From the NCBI GenBank assembly GCA_030867875.1, contig JAOWCC010000577.1, forward strand, positions 154,248,344 through 154,312,343: 64,000 bases of DNA. Reading direction: 5' to 3'. Origin of the DNA: Actinernus sp. WN-2022 (taxonomy: Eukaryota > Cnidaria > Anthozoa > Actiniaria > Actinernidae). How positions within the stretch are numbered: the first letter of the stretch is position 1; each line of letters starts with the position of its first letter. Positions 45,881-55,027 of the stretch are shown piece after piece. The notes beneath the pieces are model-generated. The model saw only the letters and a list, made by a program, of their open reading frames with translations. It was not told the origin of the DNA and searched no databases. A program made the position numbers and the translations under genes.

Positions 45881-48800
45881 GGGCAAATACCAAAAAGAAA
45901 ATTGTGCACAACAAACTAAAGAAAAAAATATAGTGCAAACGTCATTATTATTACAACTTCTATTTTGCCCCCCCAAAAAATATATTTTGTATACCGGGTA
46001 TTAAATACCTCTTCGATAGATAAACTAATCATGTTATGTATGAAATATCCAATCCAAATCAATATTAATCCAGCATTTATACACAGGGTTGCCACAGGTC
46101 ACGGAAAACTTTTTTTTTCAAGGTCAGGGAAAAGTCAGGAAATTTTCCATCTGGTCAGGGAAATTCTAAATTTCTTGTCAAAGTCATGCAGGGAATTTTA
46201 TTTTTAGGTTGCCATGAAGTTCCCTCATGCCTCAAAGTGTCTGCAAGGGGAGGCTACAGGTTTTGATAATGACTTTTGTTTTGGACGAGGGAATGTCAAA
46301 CAGCCTTATTATAGTCAGTGAAAATAATATTGTTTTCTGGTAAGTAATTTTTTCCCTGATGGGTGGTATAAACCATGTGTAAAGTGATGTCAACCAACCA
46401 CCCATACCCAAGTAGAGGATTTTTATCAAAAAGCTACCAATAATCCCTACACCCGGGGAACGTAACTTTAGAGTACTATTTGGTCATTCATGAATTCAGC
46501 AGTAGCTTTAATTACCTACTTTTACAAACAAACATAAAAACAAAATTGTGCTAAATTTAAGGAAAATAAGCCAACTTTTCCATATTCCAACTCAGATTAC
46601 ACTTCGATGTAGGAGCACAATGTTCCATGTGCTCTGAAAGAAGAAACCACTAGCCAGTACCTTTCAAATCCCACCAGTCTGTACCCATGGGTAGATTCGA
46701 GTAAAGTGCAAAAAGCTGGCTACAAAAGTGAACGAATCCCCTGGGATGCCCGCATATGTCCCTGGGGTCAGGGACATTGCTGACTCAGCACTTTTCAAAA
46801 AAAAAATTTGGGTCTTCTATTTTCCAAGAATGAAGCGTGATGTATCTAAATGAGTCAGAATGTGGGTGTCCTCGCTATAGGTAACAGCTTAATTACCTAA
46901 GGCCATGTTAATGTATTATTTAAATAAATATTAATTGTGTCAGTGCCATAATCAACTTTGACAGGTATCCAATTTTTGGTTAAAAAATCAATGATAATCA
47001 GTTTTCTCTCTAAAATAAAATATAATTATCCAAATGCTAAACTGTCTTTCTGCTTTAATTTTATAACATAAATAACAGGGGCCGCCGTGCATTTTTAAAA
47101 GTTACAAAAGCCAGATTCTTATTTTTGCAGCCAATTTCCGACAACCTTGACATTTTTTTTCAAAGCCCTTCCCGGCGAGTATAACATGTCTTATTGAGTG
47201 TTGCATGCTGGGATCTTCAATATGGCGGCGAACTCGCTTCGTTCAAAATCGCAGGATTTGCATGCAGATCGCAAGTTGATTCCGCCTCCGGCTCCGAAAT
47301 ACGTTGCTTCAGCCAATTTCGATAGAATTTACCGTTCTGCTCTCTTTTCTGTCCTTTGAGAGATGTACTCATTTTATCCAGGCAGGATAATGTGGGAAAA
47401 AAAAACGTGGAATAAAATGAGGTCAACACATTTTCCAAGCCACTGACAAAATGTTGCTATTTTTATTTTATTTCCACAATCAAGCTTACGTGACTACGGG
47501 TCGAATCGCGGGACACCCGTACTGAGGCTTATGCGCAGAAGATATGCACACTAGCAATATGGGCCACCGTCCTTAATATTGATTACTATCAATAATCGAT
47601 AAAAATAGAGTCACATCTTTTTAATGCTCGATCAATCGATTACCTTATTATAGGAAATTAACAATGCACTTTATTAACGCGATTTTACAAAATTCACGTT
47701 AATTTAATGTATCTTAATTAATGTCGATGTAAATTTAATGCACGCTATTTTACAACATTGTTATTTTAAAGCACCTTTATTTCATTACAAAACCTTATTA
47801 GTTCATGACTCCTCTATTGGCTCTTCAGAGTCACTATCTGACAGGACGTCTTCGTTTAAAATCGAGTTCAAAATGTCTTTTGATTGATCTTGATACTCCT
47901 CTGTCTCCCCGAGAGGATAGCTCACTTCTTCTGTTTTCCTCATTAAAGTAAAGTGCGAGTTTGCAGAATTATGAAAATCGCAGTAAATAAAGCAAGATGC
48001 TTATCGAAAAATTCGCGTTAATTTAATGCATGTAAACCTAACTTTTGAAAAATTCGCGTTAATTTAGTGTAACGTAAATTTTCTTCGCGTTGTCAACGTG
48101 CATTGTTAATTTCCTATAATAAGGTACTATCAGTAACTGGTAATCCATCAAGTTAGGGGTAGATTAAAATACCATCGGTCAATCATTATTTGTGCACGTG
48201 GTGGTATGCGACAACTTCAGCTACTCCATTTAACTGTCTAATAAATTATTAGACATGCAATCAGAGCTACCCCAGTTTATAGGTACTCTCATCTCAGTTT
48301 ATGGGCCAAAACCACTGAAGCGTGACTGGTGACACGCTTTCTTTAGAACCTCTGTTAAGCTCAAATTTCCGCCTAGTTTGATGTCTATGTGGGTGGCACC
48401 AGTCAAAGTCGTCGCTTTGTAATATAATAGTTAGGTTGTTTGTTAAGTTACATTATTTTTTTCAACACTGTTTAAGTTAACATGCGTTACTAAGTTTCCC
48501 GATCAAGACCTCTGGAAACAGCCGTGACTGACTTGTCATCGACCGACAATGGTATGCTGATCATGCAGTATTAAATCAAATTGTTTACAATCTGTTTGTT
48601 GTTGTGTGTTTGTGATCGCAAACTAGATCTCTAAGCACAGTTTACACAGTTGAAGCCTTCATTCTCTCTCATACCAATAATTGTAAATGAAATGCACTGA
48701 CTATGGCACCTGTCTTGAATAAGAACAAGCCCAAGCTATATTAAAGAGTGATCGATAAAATCAATAGACATCTGTTGCCAAGAGAAACCTCTGACACGAA

Positions 48801-50515
48801 ACAATTGCTTTTCGTGTTGAGCATGCGCCACAAACCAGTTTGACAAGGATGGTCATAAAACATGGATGGGGATGCAGGGACGGGGACGTGACCTTACAAA
48901 CACAGTATTTTTGACCGCTAAAATAAAAAGCGAGTAATTATGTGTGTATTCAATGCATTGTTTTATCACTAACTCGTCATTTAGGTTAGAAAAAAAACGT
49001 AATCAAAAGCTGTTTGACCTCGCAAACCGACGTCATCTTGGAAAAGCCTCGTTTCCATGTGCCCTGAGTGAGGTAAATGAGCATGGGAAGCAACCCGGGT
49101 GGAAAAAAGATCTTCACTAAAACTAATAGGGGTTGTTTACATATGATAAGAGGGTAACCCTTGTACTAGGGTCATCCTAATAGTAGAATCATTCTACCGC
49201 CATTGTATTCTGCGTTCTATTTACATTTAAAAGATCAGTTTTGTCTAGGGTACCTGAGAGGTACGATCATCCTTGGCTAGCACTAGTTCAACCTTTGCAC
49301 GCATTACTTCATGTAAAGATTTAGAGTTTGCTAGGGACAATTCGCCTACTCGGAACAACTCTATTCTAGAGCCAAATTTTACATTGCAAGTTGCTGGAGT
49401 TGTCTAGCAATTAGTAGGTAACATACCAGCACTATAGGATCCCCAGGACACTAGACAGCAGCAATAAAGGGCACCACAGAAAAAGAATCAACGTTAATCC
49501 ACCAATGACCCGTCAAAACTCTACTCGTGTACTCTAAGCTTGAATGATTTTGGCGGCCGCATCATGTTGAGTTGACCTGGGCTACTTGAATCAGTTTGCT
49601 TGTAAACCCGGGCTATCTTTGAGCATAGTGCTAGCACTAGGGTCAATCCCCCCCTCCCCCCTCCTTCATGTAAACATTAGCCTCCGAAAACCGCCAACTT
49701 CTTTACTCTCACTTTGAGACTCCCTTTAACCTGGGCTATCAGATTTTTATAAAATGACTGTTTACAGGTTGAAAAATCTTGTAATTTTCTTCACATCAAG
49801 GGCGGAGTATGCCGCATATTACGTCGCTTGATGAAGCTCTATGGCCGTCCGGTCCTTCCCAGGCTCCATAATCTCACTAAGGGAGCGTGGAAACGAGGTT
49901 TTTCCAAGATGGCGTCCGTTCGTGACGGAAACCAATTTTTTGATTACGTGTTTTCTAACCTAAATGACCAGCTAGTGATACAACAATGTATTTAATACAC
50001 ACATAATTACTCGCTTTTTATTTTAGCAGTCAAAAAATACTGTGTTTCTAAACCTAAGGTTACGTCCCCGTCCCCGCGTCCCCGGCCATCCGTTTGACAA
50101 AGGCAAAGAGATTAGAAACCTCTGCTCGCAGGGTACCGAAGCCGACCAAGCCGACCAAGCCGACTATCAGGCTATATTAAGGAACTTCACGCATACGCGA
50201 CAGAGAAATGGATGTCGGCTGAGGCAGAAGTCTGTCTCCTTCGCTTTCTATTTTACCCGGTATTTTACCAAGACAGAGACTGAGAGAGAGAACTGCAGGA
50301 TGATGGATCCCGGAGGTATGTGAATGCGTATTAAATTTTCCACGTGCAGACAAATAACTTATTAAGCAAGGCTTTTACCAAAAGAAAAACGGAGCAACTT
50401 TTAATGATCTTCTCACCTTACTGTTAGCCTTGATTCCAAACTTTTTGCAAAGTTTTTGAAGCTGTGCTCGCTTCATGGTTGCGAGTTCTTCCACATCAAA
50501 CATCGTATCCGCCAT
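33800..50515 (-). CDS. NUSAP1: Nucleolar and spindle-associated protein 1
   Basis: Microtubule-binding protein that bundles and stabilises spindle microtubules and shuttles from the nucleolus to the spindle. Ten coding exons on the minus strand join in one frame: 50515-50417, 43480-43410, 41743-41517, 40235-40155, 36524-36479, 36334-36256, 36114-36040, 35281-35019, 34700-34473, 33884-33800. Together they give 1254 nt, 417 codons plus TAG at 33800-33802; the human protein is 441 aa. N-terminal SAP-like DNA-binding helices (1-52) include ELATMKRAQLQKLCKKFGIK. Residues 57-133 are acidic. KIHSKQFQKMDSIDVYLEKK (about 167-183) is the family's conserved mid-region motif. KFDLQASLAKPLHYQPHKGK (332-351) is the hallmark C-terminal microtubule-binding segment. 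The tail is basic and ends KRRGLVC. The promoter faces FKRP. All introns except the shortest carry palindromic elements. Confidence 0.95.
34473..36524 (-). CDS. NUSAP1: NUSAP1 exons 5-9: central motif and microtubule-binding core
   Basis: This block holds five exons separated by short introns, with the 36115-36255 intron only 141 bp. Splice acceptors lie next to 36524, 36334, 36114, 35281 and 34700. Donors are GTAAGT, GTATTT, GTAATT, GTATCA and GTAAGA. Exon 8 (35281-35019) is rich in K, S, T and P with TP/SP dipeptides (KTPATRK, SPKDYK), a composition expected of a mitotically phosphorylated, microtubule-binding tail. That inference is from composition only. Confidence 0.9.
35812..36033. repeat. 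Palindromic MITE abutting the NUSAP1 exon 7 splice donor
   Basis: ACAGTGCGACTACTGAAAGC, GGGCCACTTAGACAACGAGA, ACCAATCACATTG and their complements ending AGTAGTCGCACAGACTGT form arms of about 55-60 bp. A related decayed element is at 9478-9790. The right end lies about 6 bp from the exon 7 boundary at 36040, so the donor region borders element sequence. Confidence 0.85.
36764..37029. repeat. Palindromic MITE in a NUSAP1 intron
   Basis: GCAGCCATCTCGCATCAGAG, CCACAATCAAAA, ATTCCATACCGATGACGTTG and GCCAGGATCTGGT have mirror-order complements in 36925-37029 (ACCAGATCCTGGCTGC, ATGTCATCAGTATGGAAT, GATTGTGGCTCCCAATGTGA). Arms are about 110 bp. Confidence 0.85.
37990..38196 (-). CDS. 3'-terminal exon-like fragment, unknown protein
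   Basis: An open minus-strand frame of 68 codons ends with TGA at 37990-37992. It has no ATG at its upstream end, so it would be a last exon. The sequence is basic and helical: EADREARLTAVNIRLVSDHK, LKRIQRKKYRQLQAKLFAQW, ENREKTAAQLLKFCSC. An AATAAA signal lies about 60 bp downstream on the same strand (near 37928-37933). I do not recognise the family; it may be an element-encoded or captured protein. Confidence 0.45.
   Translation of the reverse strand: MEADREARLTAVNIRLVSDHKLKRIQRKKYRQLQAKLFAQWEMYENREKTAAQLLKFCSCLNGPARTQ
38205..38890. repeat. Two tandem duplications inside the composite element
   Basis: The first, CTCCCAGTTTGCCGCTAATC with ATCATTCCAAG and CCCCTTGACAAC, occurs twice within 38205-38395. 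The second, of about 220 bp, covers GGCGTCATAACAAC, TTTTCCCTGATTTTAGATGC and TTTCAAATGATATAAGTTAC, and occurs twice within 38465-38890 with few differences. Confidence 0.8.
39848..39986. repeat. Palindromic MITE, second copy of the 33061-33200 family
   Basis: GCTGTGTGCAACAAGGG and TTCTAAATTCTCCTTTAGAA with mirrored complements AAGGAGAATTTAGAA and CCCTTGTTGCACAC. Confidence 0.8.
40013..40128. repeat. Palindromic MITE just downstream of NUSAP1 exon 4
   Basis: GTACCCTGCAAGCAGAGTTC and TTTTCTTTGGTTTTCTTAAT have complements ATTAAGAAAACCAAAGAAAA and TCTGCTTGCACATCAGGGTAC. It ends 27 bp from the NUSAP1 exon 4 boundary at 40155. Confidence 0.85.
40381..40560. repeat. Dispersed repeat, inverted copy at 46085-46350
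   Basis: CAAAACAAAAGTCATTATCA, AAACCTGTAGCCTCCCCT and TTGAGGCATGAGGG recur in reverse complement at 46205-46295. Both copies also carry repeated CCCTGACTTT/AAAGTCAGGG motifs. Confidence 0.75.
40790..41170. repeat. Degenerate tandem repeat of about 110 bp, three units
   Basis: Units begin TTTTGTAGTTTGTCTGTTCA TAGAATCCT and contain CTCACACACA and GCAGAGTTTAATAA blocks, seen around 40790, 40885 and 41020. The open frame across them (40826-41170) is explained by the repeat. Confidence 0.75.
41773..42618. mobile_element. Inverted-repeat element (about 845 bp) in NUSAP1 intron
   Basis: Left end ACAGAAACACCCGTAGATAA GCCGCAC; right end GTGCGGCTTATACACGGGTG TTTACGGT. Extra internal copies of GTGCGGCTTATCTACGGG occur near 41835 and 42573. 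The interior is AT-rich with two short duplicated blocks near 42395-42510 (AAGTACGAGCGTTTATGAAC). Confidence 0.75.
42679..42888. repeat. Palindromic MITE, copy 2 of the 3143-3348 family
   Basis: TTATTACCATTTTTGATGAA GTGCGAC at the left and GGGTTGCACTTCAA followed by TTGTAATAA at the right, with inner TGGAAAATAGCA/TGCTATTTTCCA pairing. Confidence 0.8.
43190..43384. repeat. Inverted-repeat element beside NUSAP1 exon 2
   Basis: AGCCTCCTCCGCAGGCATCT CTAATTT and AAATTAGAGATGCCTGTGGA GGAGGCT are 27-bp terminal inverted repeats with two mismatches or fewer. The inner part also partly pairs. The right end is 26 bp from exon 2 (43410). Confidence 0.85.
43632..44041. repeat. MITE with inverted ends of about 70 bp
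   Basis: AGCCCATTACCAGGAGCATC and AGTAGATGTGGCTATTTTTAG at the left pair with CTAAATATAGCCACATCTAC and GCTCCTGGTAATGGGAT at the right. The inner block TCAAATGACAAAGGGCATGG also occurs, inverted, at 53696-53720, so pieces of this family are dispersed. Confidence 0.8.
44978..45133. repeat. Hairpin repeat enclosing a TATTGTGT-type microsatellite
   Basis: CCTTCATGTAGGCAGACATG AATT and AATTCATGTGTTGCCTACAT GAAGG bracket repeated GTATTGTGTT motifs. Confidence 0.75.
45847..45878. repeat. Poly-G tract (32 nt)
   Basis: Thirty-two uninterrupted G residues inside NUSAP1 intron 1. Capable of G-quadruplex formation; exact length is uncertain in sequencing. Confidence 0.9.
46085..46350. repeat. Dispersed repeat, inverted copy of 40381-40560
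   Basis: Shares CCCTCATGCCTCAAAG, AGGGGAGGCTACAGGTTTTG and ATAATGACTTTTGTTTTGGA with the other copy in inverse orientation. The left part has repeated GGTCAGGGAAA motifs. Confidence 0.75.
47641..48126 (-). mobile_element. TA-flanked deletion-derivative DNA transposon with transposase tail
   Basis: Ends TACCTTATTATAGGAAATTA (ACAATGCAC) and the exact complement ending TTTCCTATAATAAGGTA are inverted repeats of 27 bp flanked by TA, the Tc1/mariner-pogo target. Subterminal repeats of AAATTCGCGTTAATTTAATG occur on both sides. A short acidic reading frame remains inside (47803-47943). Confidence 0.75.
47803..47943 (-). pseudogene. Remnant acidic C-terminal tail, possible pogo-type transposase
   Basis: A minus-strand frame of 46 codons from ATG at 47943 to TGA at 47803-47805 reads MRKTEEVSYPLGETEEYQDQ and ends DVLSDSDSEEPIEES. 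An acidic tail of this kind, immediately before the end of a TA-flanked element, resembles the C-terminus of pogo/Tigger-like transposases. The DDE catalytic region is absent. Family assignment is inference. Confidence 0.45.
48861..50093. mobile_element. 1.2-kb element with terminal inverted repeats of about 190 bp
   Basis: Left arm GGGGATGCAGGGACGGGGAC GTGACC, AGCGAGTAATTATGTGTGTA TT, CTCGTCATTTAGGTTAGAAA. Right arm TTTTCTAACCTAAATGACCA, AATACACACATAATTACTCGC, GGTTACGTCCCCGTCCCCGC. The interior contains no long frame. It occupies the promoter-proximal end of NUSAP1 intron 1, ending about 320 bp from exon 1. Confidence 0.8.
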
Positions 50516-51044
50516 CTTGATTTCGAAGTCAATAAAGATACAGCTATTTCTTTCAGCTAAAGCTTCAAAACAAAATTTAACCTATAAATAAACTACGACC
50601 TTCACAAAATTACCAAATAATGCCGATTTAACGACACCAGAAGATCTTAACACAGCGATCAGCGCTCCGCCTGACTTAGCTGAAAAGACCAAAGATTTGA
50701 ATTTGGTTCCTGCACTGTGATTGGTCAGATGTGTTAATGGTACACAGTCTCTAACGGTCATACTGGTAGAGTGGTTTCTAGTGGTTTCTAGTTCCCCGCG
50801 GTCAAAATTTGGCACGCCTGGCTGATATTCACGAAATAGAAAGGACATGACTGGTCCTGTTTTTGATGTATTGAATGTGTCGATCACGGAGTTTCCGAAC
50901 CGGAAAGTGCAAGAGAATAACTTCTAGGTCGCTAAACTGTTTACAGTAAATGGATAAGGGAACGTGCGAATTTGCGGTAAATCTAGCTTATTTCGGTGCT
51001 AATCGGATTGGAAGACTTGATCATCCAAGCTGAGAAACTTACCC
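50516..51044. promoter_or_regulatory. Probable bidirectional NUSAP1/FKRP promoter
   Basis: The start codons of NUSAP1 (50515, minus) and FKRP (51045, plus) are divergent, with 529 bp between them and no repeat recognised. The interval includes a CCAAT box (50720-50724 minus) and a TTTGAA sequence on the NUSAP1 strand (50564-50569). No TATA box is evident near either start. Transcription start sites cannot be placed from sequence alone. Confidence 0.65.
50716..50728 (-). promoter_or_regulatory. CCAAT box (NF-Y type)
   Basis: Minus-strand TGACCAATCACAG fits the NF-Y consensus RRCCAATSR. It lies 205-210 bp upstream of the NUSAP1 ATG and about 320 bp from the FKRP ATG. CCAAT boxes are typical of bidirectional and cell-cycle promoters. 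Confidence 0.6.
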
Positions 51045-52691
51045 ATGTCGATATCAAACTGCCAACTACTGCTTGTTTGTGCGATTCTTTGTAACTGTGC
51101 TATTTTGTTTTATATTTCCCACGTGCAGAATACTACAGGGGAGTCTGATTTTGGCGTAAGAACTAACAATGTTGATGGGAACGACGAATTTATCATATCA
51201 AGCCGACTGGGTAGAAATTCCAAACAACCACCTACAGACGATAATCACTTTCGAGCTGTCAAGGCTTTCGAATCTGATGTCACAGTTGTCATATTGGAAT
51301 TTGAAGATTTTGAGAATGATATCCCAAGAACAATTAGTTCAATTGTGAAGGTTTTTCCTAGAATTCACGTTCTTGTCTTAGCCCACCAACGGCCTTACCC
51401 ACCCTTGGAGTTACCAGGCGAAAATGTGCAGTTAGTCGTAAAAGAAGTCCCCCCCGACCAAAAGCAGTCAACAGGAAGGCCAGAAAATTACATCTCAACA
51501 CCCTATGTGTTAGTGATGCCAGATGGAGCACGATTTGACTCGGGTAAACTTCCCCTGTCGATGCTAGCAGCTGTAAAAGCTACTGAAAAAAGTAATTATA
51601 AAATTGTTGCACTCCCAGTGGAAAACAGAAAATCTATGGACTGCCACACTCTTAAAGTAGACCTCAAAGGGTGGATTCTTGAATATTCAATCTCTCAGAA
51701 TATGTCTGGGCGTTTTATGATGTGTGATTCTATCTCTCCAAGTCCTGCTGTGATTTTAAAGTCGGCTTTTCTTCATAGCTTAAGTGTTCCGTACATGAGG
51801 CCTTTTCCTAACAGCCTTTTCATTCAGGCATCTATTCACCATATTCATACCAAACTTATGTACAAGTCTTCTTTCTCAAGTGGAACAGAACTCTTTACCA
51901 ATCCACACAACAGGTGGAAACATGAACACAACTCAAAGCAACGACTACTCCAAATGCACAAAAGATTTGGTATCAAGAAAGTGGAATTACCATCAGGAGA
52001 AGTTAAATGGTATGGGTGTGGTAAGAATACTAAAAGATGCTTTGGTACAATAGTAGACGATATGCCTGAATTTTTATACAACAACCGATGGACACCTCCA
52101 TGCTGCTTGAAAAATCTCAAAGAGACAGCAAAGTATGTTTTTAATGTCTTTAAGATGTCTAAAGTAACTTACTGGTTGGAAGGAGGGTCTTTGCTTGGAG
52201 CTGCTCGTTATGGTGACATAATTCCTTGGGATTATGATGTTGACATTGGGATGTATCAGCATGAAATTAATAAATGTGAATTTCTTTCAAAAGCAGAAGA
52301 GTTGGCAAGGACACAATCCAAATTTGTTGACAGCTCTGGTTTTGTTTGGGAGAAGTCTTCTGAAGGCGAGTTTTTTAGAGTTCAGTACAGTCAGTTCAAC
52401 CACTTACATGTTGATATTTTCCCATTCTATGAACGAAATGGAATAATGACCAAAGATACCTGGTTCCAGACTCATAGACAAGATACTGAATTCCCTGCAC
52501 GTTACTTGAAGCCCTTAACAAAAATCAATTTTATTGGAGTGAAGGCTTCAGCACCTAATCATGTAAAGGAGTTTTTGGAGTTCAAATTTGGAAAAGGGGT
52601 AATTGACAACCCACAGTATCCCAATCCAGCAAAACTTAAGAAAAAACCTAAAGACACAAGGAAAAAGACAAAGTTTGTGATCTCTGGTTAA
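51045..52691 (+). CDS. FKRP: Fukutin-related protein, ribitol-5-phosphate transferase
   Basis: Golgi type II membrane enzyme that, with fukutin, adds ribitol-5-phosphate from CDP-ribitol to the core M3 glycan of alpha-dystroglycan. Single exon, 548 codons (human FKRP 495). An N-terminal signal anchor is at about 7-27 (LLLVCAILCNCAILFYI), followed by a stem domain. The zinc-binding loop cysteines C325, C332, C353 and C354 have exactly the spacing of human C289, C296, C317 and C318. The nucleotidyltransferase-like catalytic core has YWLEGGSLLGAARYGDIIPW followed by DYDVDIG (D396, D398, D400, equivalent to human D360, D362, D364). Then come FRVQYSQFNHLHVDIFPFY, MTKDTW, HRQDTEFPARYLKPL and a VIDNPQYPNPA end. 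The Lys-rich C-terminal extension (about 17 residues) is longer than in vertebrates. ATG 51045 is the first in frame and precedes the anchor. An AATAAA overlaps the stop (52690-52695) and another lies near 52827. Confidence 0.97.
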   Translation: MSISNCQLLLVCAILCNCAILFYISHVQNTTGESDFGVRTNNVDGNDEFIISSRLGRNSKQPPTDDNHFRAVKAFESDVTVVILEFEDFENDIPRTISSIVKVFPRIHVLVLAHQRPYPPLELPGENVQLVVKEVPPDQKQSTGRPENYISTPYVLVMPDGARFDSGKLPLSMLAAVKATEKSNYKIVALPVENRKSMDCHTLKVDLKGWILEYSISQNMSGRFMMCDSISPSPAVILKSAFLHSLSVPYMRPFPNSLFIQASIHHIHTKLMYKSSFSSGTELFTNPHNRWKHEHNSKQRLLQMHKRFGIKKVELPSGEVKWYGCGKNTKRCFGTIVDDMPEFLYNNRWTPPCCLKNLKETAKYVFNVFKMSKVTYWLEGGSLLGAARYGDIIPWDYDVDIGMYQHEINKCEFLSKAEELARTQSKFVDSSGFVWEKSSEGEFFRVQYSQFNHLHVDIFPFYERNGIMTKDTWFQTHRQDTEFPARYLKPLTKINFIGVKASAPNHVKEFLEFKFGKGVIDNPQYPNPAKLKKKPKDTRKKTKFVISG

Positions 52692-53747
52692 TAAATCACA
52701 TTTATATTTTAAGTTATTTGTAGTTTTGCATGCTTTTATTAAAGATGTTTATTGGAATATGTCAAGTATTGAACATCATTTATATTGGCGGTTGGCAGGT
52801 CTTTGTTGAACATTTTTTGATAAAAGAATAAATAAACTGAGCCAAAAACAACTCCTAATATGGCTATAAACTTTCCAAATTTTCTTTAAATAGTCTCAAG
52901 TAACCAATCTATTATTCATAATTTTATCGGCAGTAAGGGAGGCACATGTACATGTAGTTGCAGTGCACTGCAAATAAAACAAAAGTACCAATTAAAGTTT
53001 TTATATCAGTTGCACTTTAATAAAATGAGTATTCCTTTTCTCTCTAAAGTAAGTTTAAGCAATGTTTGATAATAACTTATAATGTAGATTTGTTAATGTG
53101 TTATTAATTTTGTCATTAGATATGTGTAATCTGGATGTTATTTGAACCACAATCAATGTGCAATCTGTGGTTATAAATGTCATTCATGATCCATTGCTTA
53201 CACTTCAACTTATCAACAACATTTATTTAACACATAGATTGTGTGCCACAAGATGCAGTCGATTGGCATAACTGATGTTCTCTTTATGTTTTGGCGTCTT
53301 CTGTGCATCTATAAGAAAACAGATGCACGGCAGAATGGAATCTATTTGTTTTATATGATAATCGCAAACTAAAAACTACGAAAATATCCAATCAAAACGA
53401 GTTGGGAAAAAATTGGTTGCACATGCTCATGATGCTATCCATGTTTGTGTGCTCTAGTAACACATGTCTGATCTTGACCAATCAGAGCATGCATTGGGAC
53501 TTCAAAGTCCTCTTTTTTGATAGCCCATCAGTATGATATTTTTATATCATATTTTATTTCTACAGTACTTATGTGTCAGTGTAAATATGAAATATTAATG
53601 CTTTATAGCTCACTTCTTAAAATTGAAATAGTAATATAACAGCTTGCCCGAATGTGTACTTTATGGTAAATTCTTTTGTTCTGTATACCAACATGGCTGC
53701 CATGCCCTTTGTCATTTGAATCTCTGGGGATTGAGTGCAAACCATCT

Positions 53748-54166
53748 TATTAGCAATAGCACTGATACTGCTAAAAAGAGACCTCTAAATAGGACATTTT
53801 CATTATGGCGTCGTTTTACTACAACTACCAGAATCTTTTCAAATTCTCTTTCTCGTTCAAATTTATCAACTCCTTTGAGAATTCCAAGACAATGGTCCAA
53901 ATTAAAGGGACAAAAGAATCCGCGCAAAGAGTTCTGGTAGTTGTAGTATGTGACGCCATCATGCAAACATCCTATTGGTCAAAATCCCAAATTTGAGAGT
54001 TACATCTCCGTTGCGTAGAAGCCAAGTCGAGTAAAGTGCGCTATTTTTACAGACGTTTGTATGAGGGGACTCTTGCATGCAAATGTCCGTAAAATCATCT
54101 TAATTTGCGGGACTGTAATTTGTGATTTTGAGGCGTTTTTAGCAGTATCGGTGCTTATCGCTAATT
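53748..54166. repeat. Nested inverted-repeat element
   Basis: Outer arms TTAGCAATAGCACTGATACT GC and GCAGTATCGGTGCTTATCGC TAA. Inner arms ATGGCGTCGTTTTACTACAA CTACCAGAA and TTCTGGTAGTTGTAGTATGT GACGCCAT, pairing as a hairpin. Confidence 0.8.
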
Positions 54167-54879
54167 TAATTAGATATTGTCATGGAAATAACGACGTTGG
54201 ATTGGTCTATTGAGGGCCAGTACTGTGCGTATTTGATATTCCGTGTCTCCTACTTGAATTCAATCAAGGACTGATACCACAGTCCTTGCTGGTTCTAGAA
54301 ATTCCACCATGAGAGCAAGGCCGACGCATTTTGCGTAATTAACAGCTGAAACAAAGGCCTGGAACTGATTCAAAATCAGAAAGGATTATGTATTCCGCCC
54401 CTGATGCCACCAACCTACTCAATAACAAAAAAAGATATACACGCATATATAGAAGAACACCGATAATACCAATAACACTCGAAAATAAACTATCAGACAG
54501 AACTTGATCACATACATTTTGAACTTGTGAAAACTTTTCTTTGTTTCTTCTTTGCTGTGAATTCGAAATATGTCTGTTGTTTTTTGCGTGATTCTTTGAT
54601 GTTACCGTTTATATTTATTAATTGAGCCGCATCAAACCATGATCAAACCGAAACGTTGGCAAAATTCCTTGTCGTTCCACTAATATCCTGTCTAGACCAC
54701 TCCGGATGCACTAGTGAATGGGTTGTTTCACGCGGTAACCCCTGCGGTAATCCGTAATAACAGGTTGTCTCGTGCATTCGTGTTTTATTGTACACTTCCA
54801 AGTCCGGATCCTGGGGAGGATCCATAATTATCTTGGGGAGGGGAGGGGGAGGGGGGGTGGTCGAAAGGGGGTCAATAGA

Positions 54880-55012
54880 CCTTTATACGCAGCGGCAATG
54901 TTGCGTCTCGGGGAATCATCATCATTTTTTTCTTGCACTCGACGCAGAGACGAGGATGGAAGTGCAAAAGCTATTATTTGTAGCCAAAATGGCCGTTGCA
55001 TGATAAAGATCT
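54880..55012. repeat. MITE copy related to 58086-58216
   Basis: TACGCAGCGGCAATGTTGCG at the left and TAGCCAAAATGGCCGTTGCA TGATAAAG at the right are degraded versions of the CTCACGCAGCGGCCATGTTG / CCAACATGGCGGTTGCGTGA ends seen at 58086-58216. Confidence 0.65.
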
Positions 55013-55027
55013 CCGGGTTTCCAGTCC

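Noticed and set aside
45548..45976. Frames crossing the poly-G tract
   Set aside because: Gly/Pro runs come from the homopolymer; flanking residues show no conserved motif.
50042..50323. 93-codon plus-strand frame next to the NUSAP1 promoter, with a donor-like GTATGT at its end
   Set aside because: Its start lies in the terminal repeat of the 48861-50093 element and it contains a GCCGACCAA triplication. No downstream partner exon was found.
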